A DNA stretch of 12,208 nt from Hallerella sp963597395 (GCA_963597395.1 CAVBPX010000067.1:1-12208); one strand, 5' to 3'; positions 1-8,275 are shown, counted from the first letter of the stretch. The notes: generated by a model from the sequence alone, not told the origin. Numbers and translations are program-made.

Positions 1-110
1 TCTAAGTTCCAAGTTCTCTCAACTAAGCTCTGAACTGCGGGATGGATTCTACCTGCCTGCCCGCAGCAGGCGGGCTGTCGGCAGACAGGTCGGTCTTTCG
101 ACATCCAGAA
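1..110. repeat. Non-coding palindromic, dispersed-repeat-like block
   Basis: No gene is supported here. Positions 51-60 (ACCTGCCTGC) and 81-90 (GCAGACAGGT) form inverted arms matching at 9 of 10 positions. Inside them GCCCGC (59-64) and GCGGGC (70-75) form a second, perfect 6-bp stem. The first 37 bases carry degenerate direct repeats of an AAGTTC/CTAAGTTC-like word. This looks like an intergenic palindromic repeat of the kind scattered through many Gram-negative genomes. Only one copy is in the window, so calling it dispersed is inference from its style. Confidence 0.45.
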
Positions 111-115
111 TGATG

Positions 116-132
116 TTTGACAAAAAATGTCA
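116..132. repeat. Intergenic palindrome, copy 1 (TTTGACA-N5-TGTCA)
   Basis: TTTGACA (116-122), a 5-base A run, then TGTCA (128-132). The core arms TGACA/TGTCA are a perfect inverted repeat with the same 5-base spacing as two longer copies at 10738-10756 and 11820-11838. It lies beyond the GH9 terminator, so it is not in an obvious promoter of a gene in this window. Function unknown. Confidence 0.4.
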
Positions 133-144
133 TATAGTTGCAAA

Positions 145-175
145 CAAAAAAAGCGGTCCGGTGAAACGGGCCGCT
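145..175 (-). terminator. Rho-independent terminator of the GH9 gene
   Basis: Inverted arms at 152-160 and 167-175 (AGCGGTCCG / CGGGCCGCT) enclose a 6-base loop. In the minus-strand transcript they form a 9-position stem with one C-A mismatch, followed at once by a run of seven or eight U. It begins 27 bases after the GH9 stop codon, which is the expected position. Confidence 0.85.
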
Positions 176-202
176 GAAAAATTCCGGAGGAAAATGGGGG
201 CG

Positions 203-3200
203 TTATCTCTTTCCCGAACGGCGGAATCCGAAGGACTTCGTCTTGTTCGAGGACTGTTTCTTTACCTGTCCCTTGTGATACTTGCCGTTTTCCGTATTGT
301 TGATGGCAAGTTCCTCGGCCTTGAACGAGAATTGCGCAATGAACGATCCCGTTCCGATGAGGCGGTTGTTTTCGGCGCGCGGAGCGATTCCGTCATGGGT
401 GAGCCATTCGAGGCGGAGCTTTAGCGTTCCGTCCGAGGTCAGCGCCGACTGGAACGAGGAAAGCGGAATGGAACCCGAGGTCTTGGTGACGGCCTCGCCC
501 AAGTTGTTGTAGATGTTCGCCGTAATTTTGAGCGTTGCGTTCCACGCGGGCTTTCCGAGCGAATCGAGCTGCAGGAGAAGCGGAATCTCCACGTCAATGT
601 CGAAGGTCGGTCCGGCGTGGACGTAGTTCAGCGTATCATAGGTGACGGCGCTTATGGTCTGGAGCTTCTTCTTGCCGCTTGCAATGAGGGTCTCCTTTTC
701 GCCCGAGACGTAGGAAAGCCTAAAGTGCTCGTCACGCGTCGGAGAGCTTCCTGCGTAGAAGTCTCCCTCGGACGGAACCGCGGTCACGTTCGAACGCATC
801 GCCACCTTGAACGAAACGCTCTCGATGTCGCCCTGCACGGGCACCCACGGGTTCGCTTCGCCGGCAAAGTTCTTTGCACCGTCATACGCTATGGAATTCT
901 CTTCGCCAATCGGCAGCCGAATGTAGTCGCCGACGTGAATCTCGTTTTCGTTTCCCGCATCGGAGTAGGAGAACGTCCAGCCCGACTGCGAGTTTGTAAA
1001 GCGGCCCGTATTGGAGAAGTAATACAGACTGGATTCGCGTCTCTTTTGCAGGTAGTAGCGTCCGGCGTCTTCCGTCGAATCGATAACCGTCAGAGGCTCG
1101 GAAAGGTTCACTTTCAAAATGAAGAGCGATTCCACGGGCTTGTTGATGGTCGCGCTCAGAATAATGGGTGGGCACTTGTCGAAGAGCGTCGCCGTGTTGT
1201 CGTCAAAGAATCCGCCGAGAGGTCCTTGCCGCGGAAGGATCATGCCGTTTCCGCCGCGTGAACCGTAGGTCATCTTCTCGAACGTTCCCGCTTTGACGGG
1301 AATCCGAATCGCGGTCGCCTGGCTTTGGACCGAATCGTAACCGACGACGATGACTTCCGGAACGAAGGTGGAATCCTTTGTTTCCGTATAGTGCGCGCAT
1401 TGCTGCTTTGTGGTCGCCGAAAGGGTATCGATCTTTGCAATACTCGAATCGCCCGACGTCGAATCGACCGTCCACGTGGTATCGAGAGCGTATGTGACAA
1501 CGTCCGTGTAGCTGTCGCATGTCTTTTTCGTGGAACCGTAAACCCACTTGCCGTTTGCGGAGTCGAGCTGGGTAATTTCCTTGCCGACCTTTTCGCCGAG
1601 AATCGTGTCGAGCGACCAGCCGTCCGCAGGCTTTGCGAATGCCACATAGACTTCGGGATGTCCCCAATAGACGTCAATCGTGTCGAGCATGTCCTTTTCG
1701 CGGAGCGTCTTGGTGAACTCGATGTAGATTTCGTCGGGCTGACCGTCGCCTTCCGCGTCCCGGATGTAGGCGTATTTGACGGGAACCGGGCGCACGGATT
1801 CGATGATGGTCACGGGACCGTTACAGTCGGAAAGGGCGTTTGCCGCATAATCGACCACGCTGAATCCCGCGGCGACTTCGGCCTGGAATCCCTGGGCGAC
1901 AAGGCTTCCCGCGGTGTTCCCCTCGATGACGTATTCCCACGTCTTACCATTGTCGGAAGACTTGGAACTTATGACCCGAATTGCGCTCTGATCTACGGCG
2001 ACACCTGCGTTGTAGATGGCGAGCGGCCAGGAGGATCCCAGAATGACCGGTTCGGAGAAGCTGATTTTGAGCGTGTCCTGTTCGTTTGCGTGATTCTCGT
2101 TTTCGAGAATGGCGACGCTTGTGAGCATCGGGGCGATTCCATCGGTAATCGTCTTTTCGGCTGTTTTCGAAACGCCTTTTTCCGTCATGTAAACCGTCAC
2201 CTTGCCGGCCGGGGCCGCATTCATCGGGAAGGTCGCTTCGTCGAGGGCGAAGGAGGCTTCCGCGCCGATGACGGGGCTTGCCGGGTAAACGGTTAACGAA
2301 CTGGCCGCGCTGTTCGAAGTGGAATCGAGGAAGATGACAACACTGTCGAGTTTCATGGACGAACCGTCGAACTGGCTTCCGCTGAAGTTCAGAACGAGCA
2401 TGTCGGCCGTGGAGTTGCAATTGTTGTCGGCGAGCGTCGCCTTTTGCGGAATCGGGGTCGTCGGATCGGCGTAGAAGGACTGCGCCGTGGAATCTTCCTC
2501 GTCGTCCGCGTCAATGTAGGTGACCGTCACCGTATCGCCGCCGAGAAGCGGAATGTTCGGGAGGCTCGCCTCGGCACTGTTTACCGCCGAGAAGTATTCG
2601 CTTTCGAAGTATCCGAGCGTCGCATTGGTGCGGGAAAGGTTCACGCCGGTCGTGTCGCCCGTTCTCGAATTTTTAAGCGTGACGTGGATGGATTCGCGGC
2701 CCGCATTGTCCTTGTCGCTCACAAAAATTTTGAACTTCATCGGGTCTTCGGTGACGGGGCTCGAAACGGAATTTCCGTCTTCGCGAATCAGCTGGAGCTT
2801 GCCCGCCGTGCGGTCTCCCTTGCTGAACTGGACGTAGTAGGTGCGGTTCACAAAGGCGCATCCGCCGTTTTCGAGGCACTCGGCGCAATCCGGATCCGGG
2901 CCAGCAAAGACCGTCACATCGACCTTGTTCGTTCCGATGGACATTTTTGCCGGAATGTCCAGATCGAACTTGCCGGTGAGCGAATTGTAAACGGCCGCTT
3001 TCGCAAGGGCTTCCTTCGAAAGGGCGACGCCGTTTACCCAGATACTCGTTACGTAGCCGCTTTCCGAAATAAGGGCCGTTCCCTTGAGATGCATCGTGCT
3101 GATGGTGGAGTCAAGCTTGATGTAGGAACCGTTCGAGACGTTGAACGGGGCGTCAAACGCGACCGTCATCTCGTAGTTCGCCTTCTTCTTTGTCATTTCG

Positions 3201-6200
3201 GAGTAGGAGGGGCTGAATCCGACGACAAATTCGTCCTTTCGATAGACGACGACATACGGGTTCACGGGAGCTTCGTCCTGGTCGCCCGCATCCTTGTCCC
3301 AGACGGGCATGCCTTCGTAGTCCGCGCCATCGACGTCGCGCTTGTGAGGCGCCCACGTCCAGTCGCCCGAAGTGCTCGACATCCTCTTTTCCGGAGCCGT
3401 GCGGAGCGGGTCGCACTTGCCGTTCTGGTAAAGGCCCTTGGAAAATCCGAGGTCCATGCGCATTCTGGAAGAGGACTTGATGGTCGTGGAACCGAGCGGA
3501 ATGGGAATATACCAGTCGTAGGTTCCGGTTGCCGCGTTGTAAGTGTCTTCGAGCTTCACAGGAATCGCTCCGCGGAGAAGATCGCGAATTTCGCGGTCGG
3601 TTTCGCAAGGCTTGTTGAATCCCGCCTCGTCGTAGGCCTGGCAAATGTCGAGGTCGAGAAGGAGCGGGCAGGAACCCGGCTGGTTGTTCACGCCGGCCTG
3701 CGCTTCAATCTGTTCCGGCTTGGCCGTCACGTAGAGCCTGAGCGTGAGGCTGTCGAACTGTCTGTCCTCGTTGTTGTAGATGTTGATGTTCAAAAAGTCG
3801 AGGCCGCCGAATTCATACTGGTAGGTTTTGACTTCGAAGTCGTAGGACGTGACGGGCGTCGTAAACTTGAGCGGCATTCCGTTATCGTCCGTGCACCGTC
3901 TTGAACCGTTGCTTTCGACGCAGTAGTAGTAGGTCGTCTTTTCCTTGAGTTTTCCGATTTTTACGTAGTGGAAGCTCGTCGGAATACCCGAAACGTCGGC
4001 GTTTCCGTCCGTGGAGCAAGTGCCGTTTTTGGTCGTGGGGCATGTCATCTGGTCGTAGGACGTGAGAAGCGTATCCCAATAGACCTTCGATTCGTATTGT
4101 CCGTTCGGCGTGTACCACATGACTTCCGCGCTGTCGGACGAAAGGTTGCAAATCTTGACGTTCTGGATGTCGGCGTCCGCCGGCGGGCTTACGAGCGTCG
4201 TAAAGGAGAACGGCGTCTTGGTGCTATCGACGAGCCACGTCGTCGAGTAGTTTTCGCTTCGGCTGTTGATGGCGACAACCTTGAAGTAGTAGGTCGTTCC
4301 GTTCGAAAGACCCGTCATGTGAATTTCGTGACTAACTCCGTAGGTGGAATCCTTGAAAATGCTGTTGAACGGACCCGTTTCGCTTGTGCTGTAAAGAATC
4401 ATCGCCGGACCGCGCATGTCCTGCGAAATTTTTACGATGGCGGAATCGTATCCCACGTAGCGAATTTCCACGTTCACTTCGGAAGGCGCCTTCGAAAGGT
4501 CCTCTTCCTTGACGGCAACGGCGCAGGAGGCGACGAACATCGCGGTTGCGTCAATGCACGTCTCGGACAGGTGATAGTCTTCCCAGCTCATGGTGGAAGG
4601 CGCCCAGGCGTTGCCGTCCGAAACGCTCGGGGTGATGCCGCCGAAAAGGGCGCCCGTGGGCGGGTTATACTTGTAGTTTGCGCCCGGCATGTTCTTGCCC
4701 TCGGGGTTCGAGGCTCTGTGGTGCGGATGCGCGTCGTTCTTGTCGCCCACGCCGAGGAGAAAGGAAACGTCCCACGGGTTTACGCCGAGCATGTAGTTCA
4801 GCTGGTTGATTCCGAGCTGCTGCATGGCCTTGGAATTCCAGTTTTGAACGCCCTTTTGCGGAAGCTGCACGCCTTCGAGATCTTTTGTTACGTCCGAGTA
4901 GGCTAGGACCTCGAAAATGTTGCCGGCCTGGTAGCGGTTGTAAATCCAGGTCTGGTCGGTCTGCATGTTATACCAGAGGTCGCCCCATTTCAGGGTCGAG
5001 GTGCCGTTGAGCGTCGGAATGGCGATGCCGTTCGAACCGCTTCCGCCGAGGTAGCTGATGTTCGTGCCGAGAATCAGCGCGACGTTTTCCGCGTAGGTCA
5101 GGCGGGTCTTGTTGTCGATACCGTATTTTTTGCCCGTTTCCTCGTCCTTCAAAAGCATTTTGTAAAAGCCGTAGAGCGTGTAGGTGTAGGCGTTTGCCCA
5201 GCTCGTGTTCTTGGACGACTTCCGCATCCCGTCCCGGTTCCATGCCATCCATCCGCCGTTAAAGAATCCGACGGAAGCCTCCTGCGCCGATCCTATCGTC
5301 TTGTCTTCGACGGCATCGTTCAGGTAGTCCATCTTCCCGGTCTTCTCGTAAGTCGCATAGTGGAGCGCAATCGCCGCAAGCGCAAGGTCGTCATGGGATT
5401 CGTTGTTGCCGTTGTATGCGGAGCTTGCCCAGCCGTCGGCCTCCGTATTATAGACGTAGGCCTTTCCACCGTCATAGGTTCCCGTTCCGAGGCTCTTTTC
5501 CTTGAGCTTCAGGTTCTTCGCGAAGTCGTACATTTTTTCGGCGACGAGCAGGCACGAATCCGCAAACGCCTTGTCGTATTCCGCATAGTTTTTCGACAGA
5601 ATCGCAAGGCCCGCGGCAATTTCCGACGAAATGTTTGCGCCCAGCTCCCCGAGCCGCAAGTCGCGTTCGTGAGGTCCGCCGCGGCCCGTAAGCGTTGCCG
5701 GCAGAGCGTCCTGGTTTTCGGGTCTGCCCCACCAGCCGTGGTCCGCGCCGAAGTTTCCCACCGAAACGACCATGTTATCGACAATGCCGTTTGCAAACCG
5801 GAAAGAGTTCATAAAGAAGTCCGCACCGTGTTTTGCCTCGCGGAGAATGTCCGGAATGCCGTCCGTATTGACGGTTTCGCCCATGTTGTAGGCGTAATTG
5901 TCTTCGTCCCGGTCCGGGTTCGATGCCGCCATCACCGCGAGCACCATGAAGGCGTAGGCTTGTGTCTGCGATTCCTTCAGATGGTCGCCGCAGTCATACC
6001 AGCCGCCCTGGAGCGCTCCTTCGACCGAAGTAAAGGCGCTCACGGCATCCTTTCCGTTCACAAAGGAACCGCCGCCGTCCTTCGTATGGCTCGGCTTGTG
6101 AAACCAGGATTCGGAATTTCCGCTGCGGTTGATGCCGTAAAACTTGAGCGTCGCGTCGCGGACCATCGAATAGACCTTGTCGCTGATGATGAACGTCGCG

Positions 6201-6841
6201 GAATACTGTTTTAAAACGTTGATGCGGTAACGGGTGTTCTGTTCAAGCCCCGACATCTGCGAGAGGTTTCCGATGCAGACCGTTCCCGAGGGGCCGTCCT
6301 TCGAAACCGAATAGCGTTTTTGGTTGGCCGTCGCCGCGTTCGTCCCCGCCACAATCGTCCACGAGGATTCCGTCGTCTTGCCCGTGCTTGTAAAGGTTCC
6401 GCCTTCCGCTACCGTGTTCCCGTTCAAATCGACTATCGAGTAGGTTTCCTTGCAGCTGTTGTCCGAAATGTAATAGAACTGCTTTTCCGGATCGTCGGGG
6501 AGGTAGCCCGCCTGGTTTACGCGGATGCGCCCGATGCGAACGTTCTGTGCGTCGCGGTAGGCCTGGTTCAGGGAGTCGGGAATGATGCCGTTCGGAACAA
6601 AGTCCAGTGGCATGGAACCGACCGCGGGCACCGGATTGTGCTTTGTCTTGTTCGGAACGTAGGAGCTGAAGCTTTCGACCGTTCCGCCGTCATCGGTTGC
6701 GGAAGTGTCCCACTTCATGGGCCAGATGGGCCGAATCAGGTCGTACGGGGTGGGCTGTTCTTGTTCTACAGCGAAGAGCGATGCCGCAAAGAGCAGTACA
6801 ATAGGCAAAACAGGCACAAGGGCTCCTTTTTTTCCAGACAC
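203..6841 (-). CDS. Giant secreted multidomain GH9 endoglucanase (2212 aa)
   Basis: A glycoside hydrolase family 9 enzyme, which cleaves beta-1,4-glucan (cellulose) by inversion; expected outside the cell. Residues 1-24 are a Sec signal peptide, with likely cleavage after SLFA. Residues about 98-222 are the N-terminal Ig-like domain common in GH9 (motif RVNQAGYLP). The catalytic domain spans about 228-778: GGWYDCGDH at 279-287 supplies the acidic pair D283/D286, the His/Arg signature is HPHHRAS at 705-711, and the catalytic acid is probably E760 in DYHLSETCIDATA. Cys284 stands where Ala is usual (DAGDH). FN3-like domains follow (about 785-872 and 890-996), then an aromatic- and acid-rich module (1000-1200), Ig-like and SbsA-Ig-like segments (1235-1970) and a basic tail (about ten K/R in the last 26 residues). 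The start is GTG: an in-frame TGA lies 3-5 bases upstream and AGGGAGGG sits 12 bases before. GH9 enzymes are usually 450-1000 aa, so the C-terminal extension is exceptional. Family call firm; module calls after 1000 tentative. Confidence 0.95.
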   Translation of the reverse strand: MSGKKGALVPVLPIVLLFAASLFAVEQEQPTPYDLIRPIWPMKWDTSATDDGGTVESFSSYVPNKTKHNPVPAVGSMPLDFVPNGIIPDSLNQAYRDAQNVRIGRIRVNQAGYLPDDPEKQFYYISDNSCKETYSIVDLNGNTVAEGGTFTSTGKTTESSWTIVAGTNAATANQKRYSVSKDGPSGTVCIGNLSQMSGLEQNTRYRINVLKQYSATFIISDKVYSMVRDATLKFYGINRSGNSESWFHKPSHTKDGGGSFVNGKDAVSAFTSVEGALQGGWYDCGDHLKESQTQAYAFMVLAVMAASNPDRDEDNYAYNMGETVNTDGIPDILREAKHGADFFMNSFRFANGIVDNMVVSVGNFGADHGWWGRPENQDALPATLTGRGGPHERDLRLGELGANISSEIAAGLAILSKNYAEYDKAFADSCLLVAEKMYDFAKNLKLKEKSLGTGTYDGGKAYVYNTEADGWASSAYNGNNESHDDLALAAIALHYATYEKTGKMDYLNDAVEDKTIGSAQEASVGFFNGGWMAWNRDGMRKSSKNTSWANAYTYTLYGFYKMLLKDEETGKKYGIDNKTRLTYAENVALILGTNISYLGGSGSNGIAIPTLNGTSTLKWGDLWYNMQTDQTWIYNRYQAGNIFEVLAYSDVTKDLEGVQLPQKGVQNWNSKAMQQLGINQLNYMLGVNPWDVSFLLGVGDKNDAHPHHRASNPEGKNMPGANYKYNPPTGALFGGITPSVSDGNAWAPSTMSWEDYHLSETCIDATAMFVASCAVAVKEEDLSKAPSEVNVEIRYVGYDSAIVKISQDMRGPAMILYSTSETGPFNSIFKDSTYGVSHEIHMTGLSNGTTYYFKVVAINSRSENYSTTWLVDSTKTPFSFTTLVSPPADADIQNVKICNLSSDSAEVMWYTPNGQYESKVYWDTLLTSYDQMTCPTTKNGTCSTDGNADVSGIPTSFHYVKIGKLKEKTTYYYCVESNGSRRCTDDNGMPLKFTTPVTSYDFEVKTYQYEFGGLDFLNINIYNNEDRQFDSLTLRLYVTAKPEQIEAQAGVNNQPGSCPLLLDLDICQAYDEAGFNKPCETDREIRDLLRGAIPVKLEDTYNAATGTYDWYIPIPLGSTTIKSSSRMRMDLGFSKGLYQNGKCDPLRTAPEKRMSSTSGDWTWAPHKRDVDGADYEGMPVWDKDAGDQDEAPVNPYVVVYRKDEFVVGFSPSYSEMTKKKANYEMTVAFDAPFNVSNGSYIKLDSTISTMHLKGTALISESGYVTSIWVNGVALSKEALAKAAVYNSLTGKFDLDIPAKMSIGTNKVDVTVFAGPDPDCAECLENGGCAFVNRTYYVQFSKGDRTAGKLQLIREDGNSVSSPVTEDPMKFKIFVSDKDNAGRESIHVTLKNSRTGDTTGVNLSRTNATLGYFESEYFSAVNSAEASLPNIPLLGGDTVTVTYIDADDEEDSTAQSFYADPTTPIPQKATLADNNCNSTADMLVLNFSGSQFDGSSMKLDSVVIFLDSTSNSAASSLTVYPASPVIGAEASFALDEATFPMNAAPAGKVTVYMTEKGVSKTAEKTITDGIAPMLTSVAILENENHANEQDTLKISFSEPVILGSSWPLAIYNAGVAVDQSAIRVISSKSSDNGKTWEYVIEGNTAGSLVAQGFQAEVAAGFSVVDYAANALSDCNGPVTIIESVRPVPVKYAYIRDAEGDGQPDEIYIEFTKTLREKDMLDTIDVYWGHPEVYVAFAKPADGWSLDTILGEKVGKEITQLDSANGKWVYGSTKKTCDSYTDVVTYALDTTWTVDSTSGDSSIAKIDTLSATTKQQCAHYTETKDSTFVPEVIVVGYDSVQSQATAIRIPVKAGTFEKMTYGSRGGNGMILPRQGPLGGFFDDNTATLFDKCPPIILSATINKPVESLFILKVNLSEPLTVIDSTEDAGRYYLQKRRESSLYYFSNTGRFTNSQSGWTFSYSDAGNENEIHVGDYIRLPIGEENSIAYDGAKNFAGEANPWVPVQGDIESVSFKVAMRSNVTAVPSEGDFYAGSSPTRDEHFRLSYVSGEKETLIASGKKKLQTISAVTYDTLNYVHAGPTFDIDVEIPLLLQLDSLGKPAWNATLKITANIYNNLGEAVTKTSGSIPLSSFQSALTSDGTLKLRLEWLTHDGIAPRAENNRLIGTGSFIAQFSFKAEELAINNTENGKYHKGQVKKQSSNKTKSFGFRRSGKR

Positions 6842-6945
6842 ATTTCACACAATCCCTCCCTAAAATAGCTCATTTCCCGGGTGAAGTCTATTCGTATTCA
6901 AAATATTACAATCTGAAATAGGGGGCGGTATATATATTTACAGCC
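6842..6945. promoter_or_regulatory. Divergent promoter region between GH9 and lipoprotein genes
   Basis: These 104 AT-rich bases must hold promoters in both directions. On the minus strand AGGGAGGG (6854-6861) is the GH9 ribosome binding site. TAGACT-17-TATTTT (−10 at 6862-6867) looks like a promoter, but its start point would fall inside that site, so it is doubtful. On the plus strand TATATT (6933-6938) lies 7 bases before the lipoprotein ATG and would give an almost leaderless transcript. TACAAT (6907-6912) is another possible -10. None has a convincing -35. The region is certain to be regulatory by layout; the individual boxes are weak. Confidence 0.5.
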
Positions 6946-8097
6946 ATGAAAAGGTCCGGACGTTTGCCTGTTTTGTCGTTTATCGGCGTTTTTGCGCTGT
7001 CTTTGGGAATTTATTCGTGCGGAGGGGACTCGGGTTCGAGCTCTTCGCCGGACTATCCGCAAATGTCTTCCGGAGCGGACCCGCTTTCCTCGGGCGAGGT
7101 CCTTCCCGCAGAAAACAGCTCGAGTTCCCAAGGGTCGGAAAAGACGCCTTCTTCGAGCGCATCCGTCGCTCCGGCCAAAACGTCCTCCTCTTCGGTGGCG
7201 CAGGAAACGGCCAGCACGAACGAGGTGCTGAACGATGCCAAAAATCTGGTGAGCGGTACATGCGCGCCTCTCTCGTCCGAAATCAACAAGGGCGAGCTTG
7301 GCACGTGGAGGTTCTATCGCAGCACGGGCGAAGTCTATGACCAGATCCTCGCCCCGTTCGTCTGGACCTTTGAAGGCACTTCCAATTCACCGGTTCAGGG
7401 TAACGGACTTCAGGAAGTGATCGTCCGGTATGCGGAAGCGGGATCGTTTGCCGCATCCTTAAACGTGGACGGCAACGAAATAGCCTGTTCGCCGATTCAG
7501 GTGCAGGGAACTCCCATTGTGGTCGCCTCCTGCACGCCCGACAAATCGACGGCAAAGGCCGGCGAAACCATTACCTGGACGGTGAGTGCCTCTTCGGACT
7601 CCCCGATTACGGGCTACTCCTGGACGTCTTCCTACGGAGACCTTTCGGGAACGGGAACTTCGGGCTCCCTCGCCGCGACTTCCGCCATGCACAAAAAATC
7701 CGTGTCGGCGGTCGTAAGCGTCTCCAATGCGGACAATTCGAAAGTTTCCTACACGTGCGACCCGGTGGCGGTTGTCGATCCGGAGTCCGTGGATCTGGTG
7801 CTTGAGCTTGGCGATGTTAACGATTCAAAATATGCGGAACCGCTTCGTCCGACCTTGCCCGATTCAATCTTTATTCCGGCGCAGACTGCGACGACGGTGC
7901 AGATTCCGGCCGGAGCGAAGTCGAACTGTACGGTCGGCTGCGTACCGAGGGTCGGTGCGGATTATAACAATATGAAAGTTTACTGGGATTCGGACGAAGA
8001 ACTCTCGAACTTTGCGTATTTCAGCCCCGCGGGTTGCGCTCCGGGCAAGAAGTACACGGTGACGACTACCGTGACGGCGCTTTGTGTGGCTCAGTAG
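6946..8097 (+). CDS. Ser-rich surface lipoprotein with two tandem PKD/Ig-like domains
   Basis: I do not recognise a named family. Residues 1-24 are a lipoprotein signal peptide ending IYS-C25, so Cys25 is the predicted lipid anchor. The motif CGGDSGSSSS and repeated Ser clusters to about residue 90 form the linker style typical of Fibrobacter lipoproteins. Then come two beta-rich units, each bracketed by cysteines exactly 75 residues apart (C106-C181, C196-C271) and each opening C-x-P with K/A-G-E shortly after, as in PKD/Ig-like folds. The C-terminal third (281-383) has four more cysteines (328, 332, 364, 380). No catalytic motif is visible; a carbohydrate-binding or scaffold role is only a guess from the divergent GH9 neighbour. 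There is no close Shine-Dalgarno: the nearest G-run (6921-6925) is 20 bases upstream. The gene ends in tandem stops TAG TGA. Confidence 0.85.
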   Translation: MKRSGRLPVLSFIGVFALSLGIYSCGGDSGSSSSPDYPQMSSGADPLSSGEVLPAENSSSSQGSEKTPSSSASVAPAKTSSSSVAQETASTNEVLNDAKNLVSGTCAPLSSEINKGELGTWRFYRSTGEVYDQILAPFVWTFEGTSNSPVQGNGLQEVIVRYAEAGSFAASLNVDGNEIACSPIQVQGTPIVVASCTPDKSTAKAGETITWTVSASSDSPITGYSWTSSYGDLSGTGTSGSLAATSAMHKKSVSAVVSVSNADNSKVSYTCDPVAVVDPESVDLVLELGDVNDSKYAEPLRPTLPDSIFIPAQTATTVQIPAGAKSNCTVGCVPRVGADYNNMKVYWDSDEELSNFAYFSPAGCAPGKKYTVTTTVTALCVAQ

Positions 8098-8099
8098 TG

Positions 8100-8129
8100 A
8101 AAAGGGTTCCCCGATTGCGGGAACCTTTT
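8100..8129 (+). terminator. Terminator of the lipoprotein gene
   Basis: AAAGGGTTCCC (8101-8111) pairs with GGGAACCTTTT (8119-8129) across a 7-base loop, with one G-U pair; the last U bases double as the tail. It starts within a few bases of the lipoprotein stop. The symmetric A and T flanks mean it could also work leftwards, against transcripts running past recA. Confidence 0.8.
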
Positions 8130-8173
8130 ATCAAATCTGGCAAAAAAAATCCTAGAGTCGGATAGGTAAAGTC

Positions 8174-8262
8174 CTTTTTCGATAGCGAAAAAGCCCTTTT
8201 CCCGTTTGCGATATCCTCGGAATATGGCGAAACCGGAGAGACCTGAAACGGAAAAGGGCTTT
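8174..8262 (-). terminator. Overlapping inverted repeats downstream of recA, probable terminator
   Basis: The arm at 8190-8207 (AAAGCCCTTTTCCCGTTT) is the reverse complement of 8246-8262 (AAACGGAAAAGGGCTTT) apart from one extra C, across 38 bases. On the recA strand this long stem ends in GGGC followed by five U, so it can act as a terminator, 14 bases after the recA stop. A second hairpin, CTTTTTCG-ATAG-CGAAAAAG (8174-8193), shares bases 8190-8193 with the first, so the two stems compete. The wide loop is unusual for a simple terminator; a small-RNA or mobile-repeat origin is possible. Confidence 0.55.
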
Positions 8263-8275
8263 GTAGGGAGAAAGT

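Noticed and set aside
1..110. CRISPR array or attachment site at the left edge
   Set aside because: The repeats are short, degenerate and not evenly spaced; there is no spacer pattern and no cas or integrase gene nearby.
110..424. 104-aa plus-strand open frame at the left end
   Set aside because: It crosses the GH9 terminator hairpin and then overlaps the GH9 C-terminus antisense; the composition fits a shadow frame.
617..6214. Long plus-strand open frames opposite the GH9 gene (for example 1325-2296, 2444-3904, 3968-4906, 5360-6214)
   Set aside because: They run antisense to a clear GH9 gene, have no recognisable domains, are rich in Arg/Val as expected from complementing GC-rich codons, and lack consistent ribosome binding sites.
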